Positions 8,772 to 18,545 of a DNA stretch of 64,000 nucleotides are shown in pieces. The notes beneath the pieces are model-generated. The model worked only from the letters and a program-made list of their open reading frames with translations, made no database searches and was not told the DNA's origin. A program made the translations under genes and the position numbers. This stretch comes from Phycisphaerae bacterium (GTDB lineage Bacteria > Planctomycetota > Phycisphaerae > UBA1845): NCBI GenBank assembly GCA_028289375.1, contig JANQQK010000087.1, positions 1 through 64,000 on the forward strand. The letters run 5' to 3'. The first letter of the stretch is position 1, and the number at the start of each line of letters is the position of its first letter.

Positions 8772-9698
8772 ATGATTGTTGATTGCTACACGTGCATTTG
8801 GGATTCCGCTGAACAGTTGGGCCGCGGAAACGGCACGCGACCAATGACGTCCGACCGTCTGCATTCGGTTCCGGGCGAGTTTCCGCCTGACCGCGCGGAC
8901 GTTGAACGTCATTGGGCCGCCTGCGAACCGGTCGATGCGTCGATCGTCGTCGGTTTCAAGAGTGCCCACCTCGACGCGGAAATCCCAAACGCCCTGTTGG
9001 CAGAGTATGTCAAGCGTCACCCGGACCGCATCGTGGGCTTTGCCGGTGTCGATCCAACCGATCCGCACCGCGCAATCGACGAGATGCGCGAGGCGGCCGA
9101 GGCGTTTGCTCTGCGCGGTGTCGCGTTGTCGCCGGCAGCGCAGAATTTTCATCCGGCCCACACGAACGCGAAGGCATGCTATGAAGTCGCCGCTCAGATG
9201 GGCTTGCCGGTGTTGTTCCACACCGGTGTGCGGAACGATGCCAACACCGTGATGCAGTATGCCCAGCCGGTTCTGCTGGATGAGGTGGCCCGTGAGTTTC
9301 CGTCCCTGAAGATCCTGATCGCGCACATGGGCTTCCCATGGCCGAACGAGACGATCGCCCTGCTGTCGAAACATGCCAACGTTTTTTCCGACATCAGTTG
9401 GCTTTTGCATCAGCCATGGCAGGCGTATCAGGCCCTGCTTTCGGCGTGGCAGCATGGTGTGATGGACAAGTTGCTGTTCGGCAGCGGTTTCCCATACACG
9501 GTCGCAGCCCGATGCATCGAAGCGCTCTATGGCATCAACCACATTGCCCAGGGAACAAATTTCCCAACCATTCCGCGCGGACAGCTCCGCGGCATCGTCG
9601 AACGCGACACGCTAAGCCTGCTCGGTATCGGCAACGGATCTGTCAAACCGGTCGAGCGCAACGGGCGTGCGTTGGACGACGACGAGGATGAGGATTGA
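8772..9698 (+). CDS. Amidohydrolase-fold protein lacking key metal ligands
   Basis: The 308-residue TIM-barrel protein is of the amidohydrolase-2 family (decarboxylase/hydrolase type). Conserved blocks include VGFAGVDP, LRGVALSP, LPVLFHTG and ILIAHMGFPWP. The family N-terminus usually reads DxHxH, but here it is MIVDCYTCIW, so both His ligands are replaced by Tyr and Cys. The C-terminal LLFGSDYP-type block reads LLFGSGFP, losing the usual Asp. The His in the middle blocks are kept. It is therefore either a metal-free paralogue or uses different ligands. It lies 9 bases before the M20 peptidase gene, suggesting an operon. The C-terminus is acidic (DDDEDED). Confidence 0.8.
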   Translation: MIVDCYTCIWDSAEQLGRGNGTRPMTSDRLHSVPGEFPPDRADVERHWAACEPVDASIVVGFKSAHLDAEIPNALLAEYVKRHPDRIVGFAGVDPTDPHRAIDEMREAAEAFALRGVALSPAAQNFHPAHTNAKACYEVAAQMGLPVLFHTGVRNDANTVMQYAQPVLLDEVAREFPSLKILIAHMGFPWPNETIALLSKHANVFSDISWLLHQPWQAYQALLSAWQHGVMDKLLFGSGFPYTVAARCIEALYGINHIAQGTNFPTIPRGQLRGIVERDTLSLLGIGNGSVKPVERNGRALDDDEDED

Positions 9699-9707
9699 TC
9701 ATCCCGC

Positions 9708-10889
9708 ATGTCGCAACTGACTTCCCAGCAACAGACCGACGTCCGCGAACTGCTCCAGAAACTCGTACGCACGCGCAGCGTCAACGAGAACAACGAGCAG
9801 GGTGATCGCGACTGCCCGGAACGCGAGATGGCCGACACGGTCGAGGCGTTCGTGACCGACCTTGGCATGACGGTCACACGTCATCCGATGGTGCCCGGCA
9901 GGGACAACCTCGTTGCCCATTGGCCGGATCAATCCGGTGCGAAGTCCTTCGCGTATCAGGCGCACATGGACACCGTGTCGGTGTCGAACATGACGATCGA
10001 TCCGTTCGCCGCCAACATTGACGATGGCAAAATGTGGGGGCGGGGCACCTGCGATACAAAGGGTTCGATGGCGGCCTACCTGTCCGCCTTGAAGATCGCC
10101 AAAGACGCCGGCTGGTCGTTTGCCGACAAGGTTTACTTCGTCGCGACCTGTGCAGAGGAAACCGGCACACGCGGTGCGTACGCATTGGCGAAGTGTGACT
10201 TGACCATCGACGCCATGTGCGTCGGCGAACCGACGGATTGCAAGGTCGTCACCTGCCACAAGGGGACGTACTGGACGCAGTTGCGTTCAGACGGCACGAG
10301 TTGCCACGCCTCGATGCCCGAAGAAGGGCACAACGCCGTCTACGCCATGTCCAAAGCGATACGATTCATCGAGGACACGTACATCCCCAAGATGCAAGAG
10401 ACGATTCACCCGCTGCTCGGGCCACCGACACTTTCGGTCGGCAAGATCGACGGGGGTATTGCGACGAACATCGTGCCGGCGTCATGCGTCGCCAATCTCG
10501 ACTTCCGCATCCTCCCCGGGCAGACACCGCAAAGCGTACAGGAGCATTTCATGTCCGCCCTGACCGGCGCGATCCCGGACGAAAGCTTTTCGCTGACCGA
10601 CATCCACGATCAAGTTCCGGTCGAGACGTCTTCCGACGACCCGTGGGTCCGCAACCTGATCGACGTCGCGTCCCCCATCAACGGCCAGGCTGGTCCCGCA
10701 GGCGTGACCTACTACACCGACGCCGGTGCCCTCAACGCCGCCGGCATCCGCTGCGTCGTCTTTGGCCCCGGATCCATCGCACAGGCTCATACCGCCGACG
10801 AATTCCTCGATCTTGGGCAGCTCTACCAAGCCACCGAAATCGCACTGCAGTGGCTCCGCGTTGGCCAGGACCGTTCCCTGGTCGGCTAA
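9708..10889 (+). CDS. M20-family metallopeptidase (ArgE/DapE type)
   Basis: This 393-residue zinc-dependent amidohydrolase/peptidase is related to acetylornithine deacetylase and succinyl-diaminopimelate desuccinylase. Metal and catalytic motifs are in order: QAHMDTVS, WGRGTCDTKGSMAA, the general-base pair CAEETGTRG, and GEPTDCKVV. The dimerisation domain lies in the middle (GTSCHASMPEEGHNA, carrying the His that completes the partner site). A closing His is in AQAHTADEFL. Exact substrate is undetermined. GAGGA precedes the ATG. It closely follows the amidohydrolase-fold gene. Confidence 0.88.
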   Translation: MSQLTSQQQTDVRELLQKLVRTRSVNENNEQGDRDCPEREMADTVEAFVTDLGMTVTRHPMVPGRDNLVAHWPDQSGAKSFAYQAHMDTVSVSNMTIDPFAANIDDGKMWGRGTCDTKGSMAAYLSALKIAKDAGWSFADKVYFVATCAEETGTRGAYALAKCDLTIDAMCVGEPTDCKVVTCHKGTYWTQLRSDGTSCHASMPEEGHNAVYAMSKAIRFIEDTYIPKMQETIHPLLGPPTLSVGKIDGGIATNIVPASCVANLDFRILPGQTPQSVQEHFMSALTGAIPDESFSLTDIHDQVPVETSSDDPWVRNLIDVASPINGQAGPAGVTYYTDAGALNAAGIRCVVFGPGSIAQAHTADEFLDLGQLYQATEIALQWLRVGQDRSLVG

Positions 10890-10987
10890 TCGATTCCTCC
10901 ACAAGTCCGTCCTCGCTGCGACCGATAACTCCATAGCGCCGACGTACGCGCGTCGGTGGCTGGTACCTCGTGTGGAGAAATCGGGTT

Positions 10988-13042
10988 ATGAGACAGTCGG
11001 CGTCGCGTCCAGACGTGGTGATGTACGGATCGTTGGTGGGATTGCTCGCTGCGGTGCTTTGGGCCGTCGTCGACGGTATGGCCATCGCGATTTGGGGGGC
11101 ACGGATCCCAACTTCGATGCCCGCGGTCGTGATGTGCATCTACCTGATGATCGGATTTGTCGCCGGGGCGTTCGTCGCGTGGCTGTCGTGCGTCATGGGC
11201 AATCGGGTCATTGATGGCGCTAGCCCGCAAAGTCTGGTTCGTTCCGCCATGCGCAACGCACTGGTTATGCTGTCAATCGGGATCTTCATCGAGCGGGCTC
11301 GCCGGGGCTATGCCTATGTGACCGACCCTTCACCATGGCTGCCCTGTTCGCTCGCCCTGCTGGCGTGTGTCGCCACGATTCTGCGTGGTCGGACGTCGCA
11401 GCCGCGGAATGGAGACCTTGCCCGCTGGTCGGTGACGATCACATTCGCCGCGCTGTTCTGCACCTTGTGGATGCCCTTCTCGAAGTTGTACCAAGCCCCC
11501 GTGATGAGTGTCGTCGGGATTCTGGGCGTCGCTTCGTATTTTGGGTTGGTGGTCGTGGCCTACGTCGTGGTGCGGCGGTTTGCATCACTCCTGTTCGCGA
11601 ACGCCCGATCGGACCGCCCTGCCGCCATGTTGAAGCTCTCAGGTGCGGCGGCGTTTGCGGGTCTCGGACTCGCGACGACCATTCTTGTGATCGACGAAGA
11701 GCGGGTGTTCATCGACGAGTCGAGCGTGGTTGCATCGGCTGATCAAGATCACCCCAACGTGATCCTGCTCGTGATGGACTGCGCCCGTGCGGACATGATC
11801 TCCGCCTACGGATACCCCCTGCCGACGACGCCGAATCTGGAGGTGTTTGCCAAGGACGCTGTCAAGTATGAGCACGCCATCGTGACCGCGCCCTGGACGC
11901 TTCCGTCGCACGCATCCATGTTCACCGGATTGCTGCCCTCGCAGCACAAGGCCCACCTCGTCCCGAATGGCGACCGTACAAGTCTTCGGCCGCTCGATGA
12001 ACGGTTCGACACGTTGGCTGAGGCATTGTCGCGCAAGGGTTACAAGACTGGTGCGGTCGTCGCCAATGCCGCCTGTCTCTCGCGCGATCTGGGCATGGCG
12101 CAGGGTTTTCAGTACTACGATGATCGTGTGACGCCGAGTTTCGCCGCGGCCAAACCCGAAACCATCTCGCCGATCCTGTGGCTGGCACATTACTACAAGA
12201 GGCAGGTCGAGCCTGCGGAAACAGGCTGGTCGCGCAACGCCGCCGAAATCAACCGCGACATCTACACGTGGCTGGACACGGTTGGCGATGAGCCGTTCTT
12301 TCTCTTTGTGAACTACCTCGACGCGCACGAGCCATACTTCGGGCACAGTCGGTTTGCGTCCGCATTGGGATCGCCCGATGGGAACCGTTGGCAAGGCGAT
12401 GCGCGTGAAGATGTCGCTCGCTACCAACAGGAGTTGGCCTTTGTCGACCAGCAGATCAATGCGTTGTTCGATCGCTTGAAAACGGATGATCGCTTCGACA
12501 ACAGTCTCATCATCGTGACCAGCGATCATGGCGAGGCCTTTGGCGAGCACGGACATCATGGCCACTGTGGCACGTTGCACGAAGAGGAGTTGCACGTCCC
12601 GATGCTGGTGCGCTATCCGCACGGGTCCCGGACTGGTGTCGTAGCTGGTCCGGTCTCACTCGCGTCACTGCCGGAGTTGGTTTCCGACGTCGTCGGCGAA
12701 ACCCTCGTGACGCAGGATTCATCATTTGAGCACCCGCCACACGTCGTGGCTGAGTTGCGACACTGCGAGAATGGCGAATGCGGGATTGCCCGCGCGACCT
12801 ACCTCGAGGATGGCAGGAAACTGCTGTTCGATCGGCGAGGCAGCGTGGCCATGTATGACCTCGCCGCCGATCCGCACGAGGCGTACGATCTGTCGTTTCT
12901 GGCCGACCACCGCGTCCTGATGCATCGGTCACGGATGAAACAGTGGTTCAGTACGGTCAATGCCGGCGGAATCGATCCCGCCACGGCTGGTCTGGATCAG
13001 ACGCTGCAGCGACGCCTCCAATCACTTGGCTACGTGGATTGA
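10988..13042 (+). CDS. Membrane-anchored sulfatase-superfamily protein with Thr nucleophile
   Basis: The 684-residue product has a membrane N-terminus of about six or seven helices (residues roughly 11-235), then an alkaline-phosphatase/sulfatase fold. The fold begins NVILLVMDCARADMISAYGY near residue 257. The active-site block is APWTLPSHASM, placing Thr304 where classical sulfatases have the Cys/Ser converted to formylglycine. Metal residues follow in TSDHGEAFGEHG, and a further block is GTLHEEELHVPM. A Thr nucleophile is typical of phosphoethanolamine-transferase-like or phosphatase-like members, so action on phosphate esters or lipids is possible. The ATG at 10988 has GGAG upstream; GTG at 10970 is an alternative. 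Confidence 0.85.
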   Translation: MRQSASRPDVVMYGSLVGLLAAVLWAVVDGMAIAIWGARIPTSMPAVVMCIYLMIGFVAGAFVAWLSCVMGNRVIDGASPQSLVRSAMRNALVMLSIGIFIERARRGYAYVTDPSPWLPCSLALLACVATILRGRTSQPRNGDLARWSVTITFAALFCTLWMPFSKLYQAPVMSVVGILGVASYFGLVVVAYVVVRRFASLLFANARSDRPAAMLKLSGAAAFAGLGLATTILVIDEERVFIDESSVVASADQDHPNVILLVMDCARADMISAYGYPLPTTPNLEVFAKDAVKYEHAIVTAPWTLPSHASMFTGLLPSQHKAHLVPNGDRTSLRPLDERFDTLAEALSRKGYKTGAVVANAACLSRDLGMAQGFQYYDDRVTPSFAAAKPETISPILWLAHYYKRQVEPAETGWSRNAAEINRDIYTWLDTVGDEPFFLFVNYLDAHEPYFGHSRFASALGSPDGNRWQGDAREDVARYQQELAFVDQQINALFDRLKTDDRFDNSLIIVTSDHGEAFGEHGHHGHCGTLHEEELHVPMLVRYPHGSRTGVVAGPVSLASLPELVSDVVGETLVTQDSSFEHPPHVVAELRHCENGECGIARATYLEDGRKLLFDRRGSVAMYDLAADPHEAYDLSFLADHRVLMHRSRMKQWFSTVNAGGIDPATAGLDQTLQRRLQSLGYVD

Positions 13043-13102
13043 CCGGTCTGCCATTGTCGCCCGATTCTGAGATTTCCAGTACTTCTCTCGACCCTGCCCA
13101 GC

Positions 13103-13131
13103 TTGACACGGTTCGACTCCGTGAGCAGAAT
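13103..13131 (+). promoter_or_regulatory. Candidate sigma-70 promoter before the coiled-coil gene
   Basis: TTGACA at 13103-13108 is a perfect -35 box. It is separated by 17 bases from CAGAAT at 13126-13131, a partial match to TATAAT. It lies in the 159-base gap before the ATG at 13202. Confidence 0.45.
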
Positions 13132-13201
13132 CCGAGTCGCTGACGTGGGCAGACTCAGCCGGGTCCGCCTGTGAAATCTCCTGCGATCGGAGCGAATCCC
13201 C

Positions 13202-14611
13202 ATGGCCCAAGCGAGACCCGCTGCACGCGGCGGTTTCACCCCCGTGCACTTCTGGATGATCGGGTTTGTGTTTCTCTGGCTGACCTCCACGGTCCTGCTC
13301 GTGCTTCTCTACACGGATCAGGAGAAGCTCAGGAACGAGATCGCCGGCCTGACCAACGAGAATCAGAAGCTCGTCAGTTCCGGAGACAAGAATCTGCCGT
13401 GGTACACCAAGGCTTCGACGAGCGAGACAATGGCGAAGTTGTGCGAAGAGGCCCGTCTGCAAATCGCCAGGCTCGCTGTCGGTCCGGAGGCTGAGGCGGG
13501 CGAAGACTACGAGACCATCCGTGCCCGTGTCGCGCCGCTGACCAGTCAGGTCGTGTCGGATGGGTACCTTGATTCCACCGTCCCGTTTGAAAACGTTGAA
13601 CTGCTGCCTGCTCTGACAGGCTTGTACGAGGAATACAAGTCCGAACGCGATCGGCGAATCGCGGCTGAGGGGCGTTCTGCCGAGCTTGAGCAGGATTTGG
13701 CTGCGAACCGTCAGGCCCTCGAATCGCTCCGCACCGATTTCGACGATGCCACGGACCGTTTGAGCAAGCGTGTCGCGAAGATGGAATCCGATCGCAGCGA
13801 CTACGCGGCCACACGCGACAGCGAAATCGAAGCGCTGGAGCGCGATTTCGATCAGAAACGGCAGGATTTCTTCCGCGACCTGCAGGAGCAGCGGAACCTC
13901 GTGTCCGAAGAGCAGGAGCGGTTGGCGGAGTTGCAGGTGCGCTTCGCCGAAATCCGTGCCAAGCTTGGCGAGTTGCAGATTACACCGGGCGAAAACCTGA
14001 CCCTTCGTCAGCCGGACGGCAAGATCGTCTTTGCACCCAAGGGCGGCGATCTTGTGTCGATCAACCTCGGACGGCAGCATCAGCTCACGCCCGGCTTGCA
14101 GTTTGCGGTTTACCCGTACACCGGCGTTCCCGCCAACGGTCAGGCCAAAGCGCGGATCGAGGTCGTTCAGATCAACGAGACGACAGCCCAGTGCGAGGTT
14201 GTGGACGTCGACGAGACCGACGTCGTGATTGAGGGTGATCTGGTCGCCAACCCGGTGTACGACCCGAATCGCCCGCTGCGGTTCCACATCGTCGGGCAGT
14301 TTGATCTCGATGCTGACGGGTCAGACGATCCGGATGGACCGGCCCAGATTGAAGCGTTGATCGGCGGTTGGGGCGGAAAGGTGCTCGATGAACTTTCGAC
14401 CCGCGTTGATTTCCTCGTCCTTGGATTCCCGCCGGATGTGCCCACTGTGCTGACCGGTGATGGTTCCGGCCGTCGCGACGCAGGTCAAACGGAGCTTGAA
14501 CGACAGGTCGAGGCGACGCTCGAGCAGTACGAAATCACGGTTGATACGGCCAACAACTTGTCGATTCCGATTTTGACGCAAGACATGCTGGTTCAATTCC
14601 TCGGGTACTGA
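13202..14611 (+). CDS. Membrane-anchored coiled-coil protein with possible BRCT-like C-terminal domain
   Basis: The 469-residue protein has a single membrane helix near residues 17-38 (HFWMIGFVFLWLTSTVLLVL). A long charged coiled coil follows, from about residue 40 to 260, rich in Glu, Arg, Gln and Leu heptads. After that comes a beta-rich segment (LTPGLQFAVYPYTG, RIEVVQINETTAQCEVVDV). Around residues 360-415 the pattern hydrophobic strand, helix, GGWGGKVLDELSTRVDFLVLG resembles a BRCT domain, but I could not test this. GGAG lies upstream of the ATG. It sits just before dnaG with its own candidate promoter. Function unknown; probably an envelope-attached structural protein. Confidence 0.75.
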   Translation: MAQARPAARGGFTPVHFWMIGFVFLWLTSTVLLVLLYTDQEKLRNEIAGLTNENQKLVSSGDKNLPWYTKASTSETMAKLCEEARLQIARLAVGPEAEAGEDYETIRARVAPLTSQVVSDGYLDSTVPFENVELLPALTGLYEEYKSERDRRIAAEGRSAELEQDLAANRQALESLRTDFDDATDRLSKRVAKMESDRSDYAATRDSEIEALERDFDQKRQDFFRDLQEQRNLVSEEQERLAELQVRFAEIRAKLGELQITPGENLTLRQPDGKIVFAPKGGDLVSINLGRQHQLTPGLQFAVYPYTGVPANGQAKARIEVVQINETTAQCEVVDVDETDVVIEGDLVANPVYDPNRPLRFHIVGQFDLDADGSDDPDGPAQIEALIGGWGGKVLDELSTRVDFLVLGFPPDVPTVLTGDGSGRRDAGQTELERQVEATLEQYEITVDTANNLSIPILTQDMLVQFLGY

Positions 14612-14661
14612 CCGGCGTTTCGCAGAAAGTTCGGGCAAACCGTCGAAAAACCTGTGATTAT

Positions 14662-14690
14662 TTGCCCGCCCCCCAAACGCGTGCTATATT
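14662..14690 (+). promoter_or_regulatory. Candidate sigma-70 promoter for dnaG-rpoD
   Basis: TTGCCC at 14662-14667 and TATATT at 14685-14690 are separated by 17 bases, upstream of dnaG. The -10 box is good and the -35 box is moderate. It would give a leader of roughly 140 bases to the preferred dnaG start. Confidence 0.45.
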
Positions 14691-14838
14691 CGATGTATCG
14701 CGCTCGGCGAATCTCGAAACACTGATCTTGATGTCGCAACACAACCGATGAGCGTTCTTGGTGCTCTGGGACGGGCTTTTCCTGTCCCTGCTGTTTTTTG
14801 GCAACAGACTTGGACGAACTGCGCGGGACCCCGGGTTT

Positions 14839-16692
14839 TTGACTGACGCAAACGCCATCAAGGAGCAGGTTCGCGCACGCGTTGACCTGGTCGACCTGAT
14901 TTCCCAACACACTTCGCTGAAGCGGCGCGGACGAAATCTCGTCGGATTGTGCCCGTTTCACGAGGAGAAGACGCCGTCATTTTCGGTGGATCCGGATCGG
15001 CAGTTCTTCAAGTGCTTTGGTTGCGGCAAGGGCGGTGATGTTTTCACCTTTGTGCAATTGCGTGAATCCGTGGACTTCCGCGAAGCGCTGCGCATCCTGG
15101 CGGATCGCGTCGGGGTGGACCTGTCGGTGCGGCGTGGTGGTCAGCCGGGCGGTCCAAGTCGGGCGGACATCGCCAAGGTCAATGAATGGGCGTTCCGACA
15201 AATGCGCGGCTGGTTCCATGATGAACGGATCGGGTCTCGCGCACGCGATTATGCCCAAACGCGGAGCATCAGCCGCGAGATGGTCGAGCAGTTCGGCGTC
15301 GGGTTTGCGCCGGCCGGAGGCACGGCGCTTCGTGACGCGGCTCGATCGGGCGGTCCGGATGAGCAGTTGCTGATCAACGCCGCCCTCTGCAAGCGTGATG
15401 ATCGCGGGCGGGTGTACGAGACTTTTCGGGATCGACTGATGTTCCCGATTCGCGATCCGATGAAGCGTTGCATCGGTTTTGGCGGGCGGCTGCTTGGCGA
15501 CGGACATCCGAAATACCTCAACAGCCCGGAGACGGCGCTGTTCGACAAAAGTCGAAGTTTGTACGGCGTTGATCAGGCGCGTGATGCGATGTCGGCGGAG
15601 CGAGCCGCGATCATCGTTGAGGGCTATACTGATTGCATTGCCGCCCATCAGTTCGGGTTTCCCAACACGGTGGCGACACTCGGGACAGCTGCGACTGACG
15701 AGCACATGAAGCTGCTCCGGCGATACTGTGATACTGTACTTCTTGTGTTTGATGCAGATGCGGCGGGTCAGGCGGCTGCGGATCGGGCAATCGGGATTGC
15801 GTTGCGGCATGATCTGGCTGTGAAATTGGTGAATTTGACGGGCAATCAGGACCCGGCCGATATTCTGCAAGATTCTGGTGCTGAAGCATTTAGGAAGTTG
15901 TTGCTTTCAGCGAGTGACGCGCTAGTATTCAAGTGGCATCGCACCCGTGAGCGATTTTCCGGCGCGTCGTCGGCGGCGGATCGCAGGGCTGCGGTGGAGG
16001 AGTTTGTGTCGTTGGTGTCGGGACTTGTGAGTTTCGGGGCGCTCGACACAATCCAGCAGGGAGTGATGGTCACGCAGCTATCGGACCTTTTGTCCGTGCC
16101 GACCGGCCAGGTGCAGCAGCTTCTGGCTCGCCGGTCGTCGAAACGAAATACCCCGCAAGATCGTGATCCTTCGGTTGGCAGCACGACTCGTGTCATGCCG
16201 GATGGCGAAAGCTCCGCCATGATGACGATCCTGACGGTTCTGGTGCACGAGCCTGGATATTACGACCGGGTCTCGCGTTTGTTCGAGCCGACGCGGCTAC
16301 CCGATGTGGTGAGCATTCGCGTTGGTGAACGGGTGCGTCGCCTGGCTGAAACGCTTGGTGAGTTCCAGCTTTCTGAGCTGCTTGCGGACGTGGAGGATCC
16401 GGACGAATCCGCGTTGATCGCTGAGTTGGCGATGCGCGGCGAACAGATGGTCGACCCGTCGGCCACTGTTGATGGTGCCTGCACCCGTCTTGAGCAGATT
16501 CGTCGCGAGCGTGAAACGTCGCGACTGCGGAGCGAAGCCATCGGCGGATCGAACATGGATGATCGAGCCGATGGGGACGCGAACAAATTGGCAGAATACG
16601 GAAGGCAACTCGCGAATCGTCGTGGGTTTGCCGGCCGACGTGTGATCGAAGATCGTTTCAACAGGGTTCCGTCTCAGGAGGACGGAGGATGA
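14839..16692 (+). CDS. dnaG: DNA primase
   Basis: The product synthesises RNA primers at the replication fork and is recruited by DnaB. The CHC2 zinc-binding domain is at the N-terminus (CPFHEEKTPSF, KCFGCGKGGD). The catalytic core follows, with FPIRDPMKRCIGFGGR, YLNSPETALFDKS and the TOPRIM segment IIVEGYTDCIAAH. An acidic DADAAG motif in LLVFDADAAGQ marks the metal site. The C-terminal helicase-binding region is weakly conserved, as is usual. I prefer TTG at 14839 (reading MTDANAIKEQVRARV...), because the frame's extension to TTG at 14758 adds a hydrophobic stretch unlike DnaG. Neither start has a convincing ribosome site. rpoD follows 22 bases downstream, the classic macromolecular-synthesis pairing. 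Confidence 0.93.
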   Translation: MTDANAIKEQVRARVDLVDLISQHTSLKRRGRNLVGLCPFHEEKTPSFSVDPDRQFFKCFGCGKGGDVFTFVQLRESVDFREALRILADRVGVDLSVRRGGQPGGPSRADIAKVNEWAFRQMRGWFHDERIGSRARDYAQTRSISREMVEQFGVGFAPAGGTALRDAARSGGPDEQLLINAALCKRDDRGRVYETFRDRLMFPIRDPMKRCIGFGGRLLGDGHPKYLNSPETALFDKSRSLYGVDQARDAMSAERAAIIVEGYTDCIAAHQFGFPNTVATLGTAATDEHMKLLRRYCDTVLLVFDADAAGQAAADRAIGIALRHDLAVKLVNLTGNQDPADILQDSGAEAFRKLLLSASDALVFKWHRTRERFSGASSAADRRAAVEEFVSLVSGLVSFGALDTIQQGVMVTQLSDLLSVPTGQVQQLLARRSSKRNTPQDRDPSVGSTTRVMPDGESSAMMTILTVLVHEPGYYDRVSRLFEPTRLPDVVSIRVGERVRRLAETLGEFQLSELLADVEDPDESALIAELAMRGEQMVDPSATVDGACTRLEQIRRERETSRLRSEAIGGSNMDDRADGDANKLAEYGRQLANRRGFAGRRVIEDRFNRVPSQEDGG

Positions 16693-16714
16693 TTGAGGGT
16701 TTTGGACGTCGAAT

Positions 16715-18523
16715 ATGATCGAATTGGCCGACACCAACACAGTGATTCCGACTTTATCTGATGACGCCATCGAGGCAGCCATTGATGGGCTTGTCGATCA
16801 GGGCAAACAACGAGGTTACCTCACTTGGGAGGAGCTGAACGACTCCATCCCTGACGAAGTGGTTTCGCCCGACAAGCTCGAGCTTCTGATGATGCGTTTG
16901 GATCAAGGCGGGGTTGAGATGCTCGATGAGGCGGATGCCGCCAAGTTCGAGTCGAAGCGTAAGAGCGCTGGCGGTCGCAAGTCGGACGCGACCAAGAAGG
17001 ATGATGAGCCTGCCGACCCGGGGGCCGAGCTGGCCGCGGATGCGGAGCTGGCCGAGGGTGCACCGGCAGAGGCGGCGGCGGAACTGCCGCCCGATGCTGG
17101 ACGTCGGATCGACGATCCGGTGCGCATGTACCTGTCGCAGATGGGTGAGATCCCGCTGCTTACGCGTGAAGAGGAAATTCGGCTGGCCAAGAAGGTCGAG
17201 CTGACGCGTATGGCGTTTCGTCAGATGGTTCTGGAGAACCACTACTGTGCGTCGCAGGCGGTGGACATCCTGCAGCAGGTGCATGATGGCCGGCTGCCGT
17301 TTGACCGCACGATGAAAATCTCGACCTGGGAGCACATGGCCAAGGGTACCATTCTTGCCCGTCTGCCGAGCAATCTGGAGACGGTGCGGGCGCTTCTGGC
17401 GAAGAACGAAGAGGATTTCGTCGAGATGTCGGCTCCGCGGTTGGCGAAGTCGGCACGCAAGACGATCGACGCGCGCATGAACGCGCGGCGTCGAAAGGTA
17501 TCGCGCCTTCTCGAGGAATTGTCGCTGCGGACGAGTCGCATTCAGCCGCTGTTCAAGCGTCTGGTCAGCCTGAATCGCAAGATGAAGGAATTGGCTCGGC
17601 GGATCGAGTCTGAGAACAAGCGTCAGACGCTTTCGGACGAAGATCTGTTCGCCATGGAGGATGAACTTTCCGGTATCCGTGAGATGGTGCTTTCGGACAG
17701 CCCGGAGCTGACCGATCGCATCAATGCGATTCGCCGCGTCTTCGGCGAGTATGAAGATGCCAAGCGGAAACTATCGGGCGGAAACCTGCGCCTCGTGGTC
17801 AGCATTGCGAAAAAGTATCGCAATCGTGGATTGAGCTTCCTGGACATCATTCAGGAGGGCAACACGGGTTTGATGCGTGCGGTGGATAAGTATGAGTACA
17901 AGCGTGGGTACAAGTTCAGTACTTACGCGACCTGGTGGATCCGACAGGCCATCACCCGCGCCATCGCCGACCACGCCCGCACCATCCGCATTCCCGTTCA
18001 CATGATCGAAACCATGAGCCGACTCCGAAACATCAGCAAGCAATTGCTGCAGGAGCTTGGCCGAGAGCCGACGATCGAGGAGATCGCCAAGCGTGCGAAG
18101 ATGCCGGTGGGCGAAGCACGTCGTGTGCTGAAGATCAGCCGTCATCCGATTTCGCTGGACCGTCCGGTTGGCGAGAGTGAGGACTCTTACTTCGGTGATT
18201 TCATCGAAGACGTGCGGGCTGATTCGCCGGTGCAGTCGGCTGGTTCTGAGATGCTCAAGGATCGCATCGAAGAGGTGCTCAAGACGCTGACCTATCGCGA
18301 GCGCGAAATCATCAAGCTGCGGTTCGGCATCGGCGATGGGTACACCTACACGCTCGAGGAGGTCGGCAAGATCTTCAAGGTGACGCGTGAGCGTGTGCGG
18401 CAGGTGGAGGCGAAGGCCATCCGCAAGCTTCAGCACCCGGTTCGCTCGCGAAAGCTGGAGGGTTTCCTCACGGCGACGCAGGACGAATTGGTGACCGAAG
18501 AGTCGGAACAGCCGGCGTCTTAA
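16715..18523 (+). CDS. rpoD: RNA polymerase primary sigma factor (sigma-70/RpoD)
   Basis: The 602-residue primary sigma factor contains all regions. Region 1.1 is at residues about 5-75 ([13 protein letters not shown]). An Ala/Glu-rich linker follows, then region 1.2 ([22 protein letters not shown]). The core region 2 block includes [22 protein letters not shown] and [13 protein letters not shown]. Region 3 has [10 protein letters not shown]. Region 4.2 is the helix-turn-helix [23 protein letters not shown]. These features recognise -35/-10 promoters for housekeeping transcription. It directly follows dnaG, as in many bacteria. Confidence 0.97.
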   Translation: MIELADTNTVIPTLSDDAIEAAIDGLVDQGKQRGYLTWEELNDSIPDEVVSPDKLELLMMRLDQGGVEMLDEADAAKFESKRKSAGGRKSDATKKDDEPADPGAELAADAELAEGAPAEAAAELPPDAGRRIDDPVRMYLSQMGEIPLLTREEEIRLAKKVELTRMAFRQMVLENHYCASQAVDILQQVHDGRLPFDRTMKISTWEHMAKGTILARLPSNLETVRALLAKNEEDFVEMSAPRLAKSARKTIDARMNARRRKVSRLLEELSLRTSRIQPLFKRLVSLNRKMKELARRIESENKRQTLSDEDLFAMEDELSGIREMVLSDSPELTDRINAIRRVFGEYEDAKRKLSGGNLRLVVSIAKKYRNRGLSFLDIIQEGNTGLMRAVDKYEYKRGYKFSTYATWWIRQAITRAIADHARTIRIPVHMIETMSRLRNISKQLLQELGREPTIEEIAKRAKMPVGEARRVLKISRHPISLDRPVGESEDSYFGDFIEDVRADSPVQSAGSEMLKDRIEEVLKTLTYREREIIKLRFGIGDGYTYTLEEVGKIFKVTRERVRQVEAKAIRKLQHPVRSRKLEGFLTATQDELVTEESEQPAS

Positions 18524-18545
18524 CGGTTTGCACGTGACGCGGAAA

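Noticed and set aside
13100-13131. GGTTCGACTCC, resembling a tRNA T-loop
   Set aside because: There is no cloverleaf around it. The same bases are better explained as part of a promoter spacer.
14748-14846. Short open frame (32 codons) overlapping the dnaG leader
   Set aside because: It has an ATG but no ribosome site or recognisable features, and it overlaps the dnaG start region.
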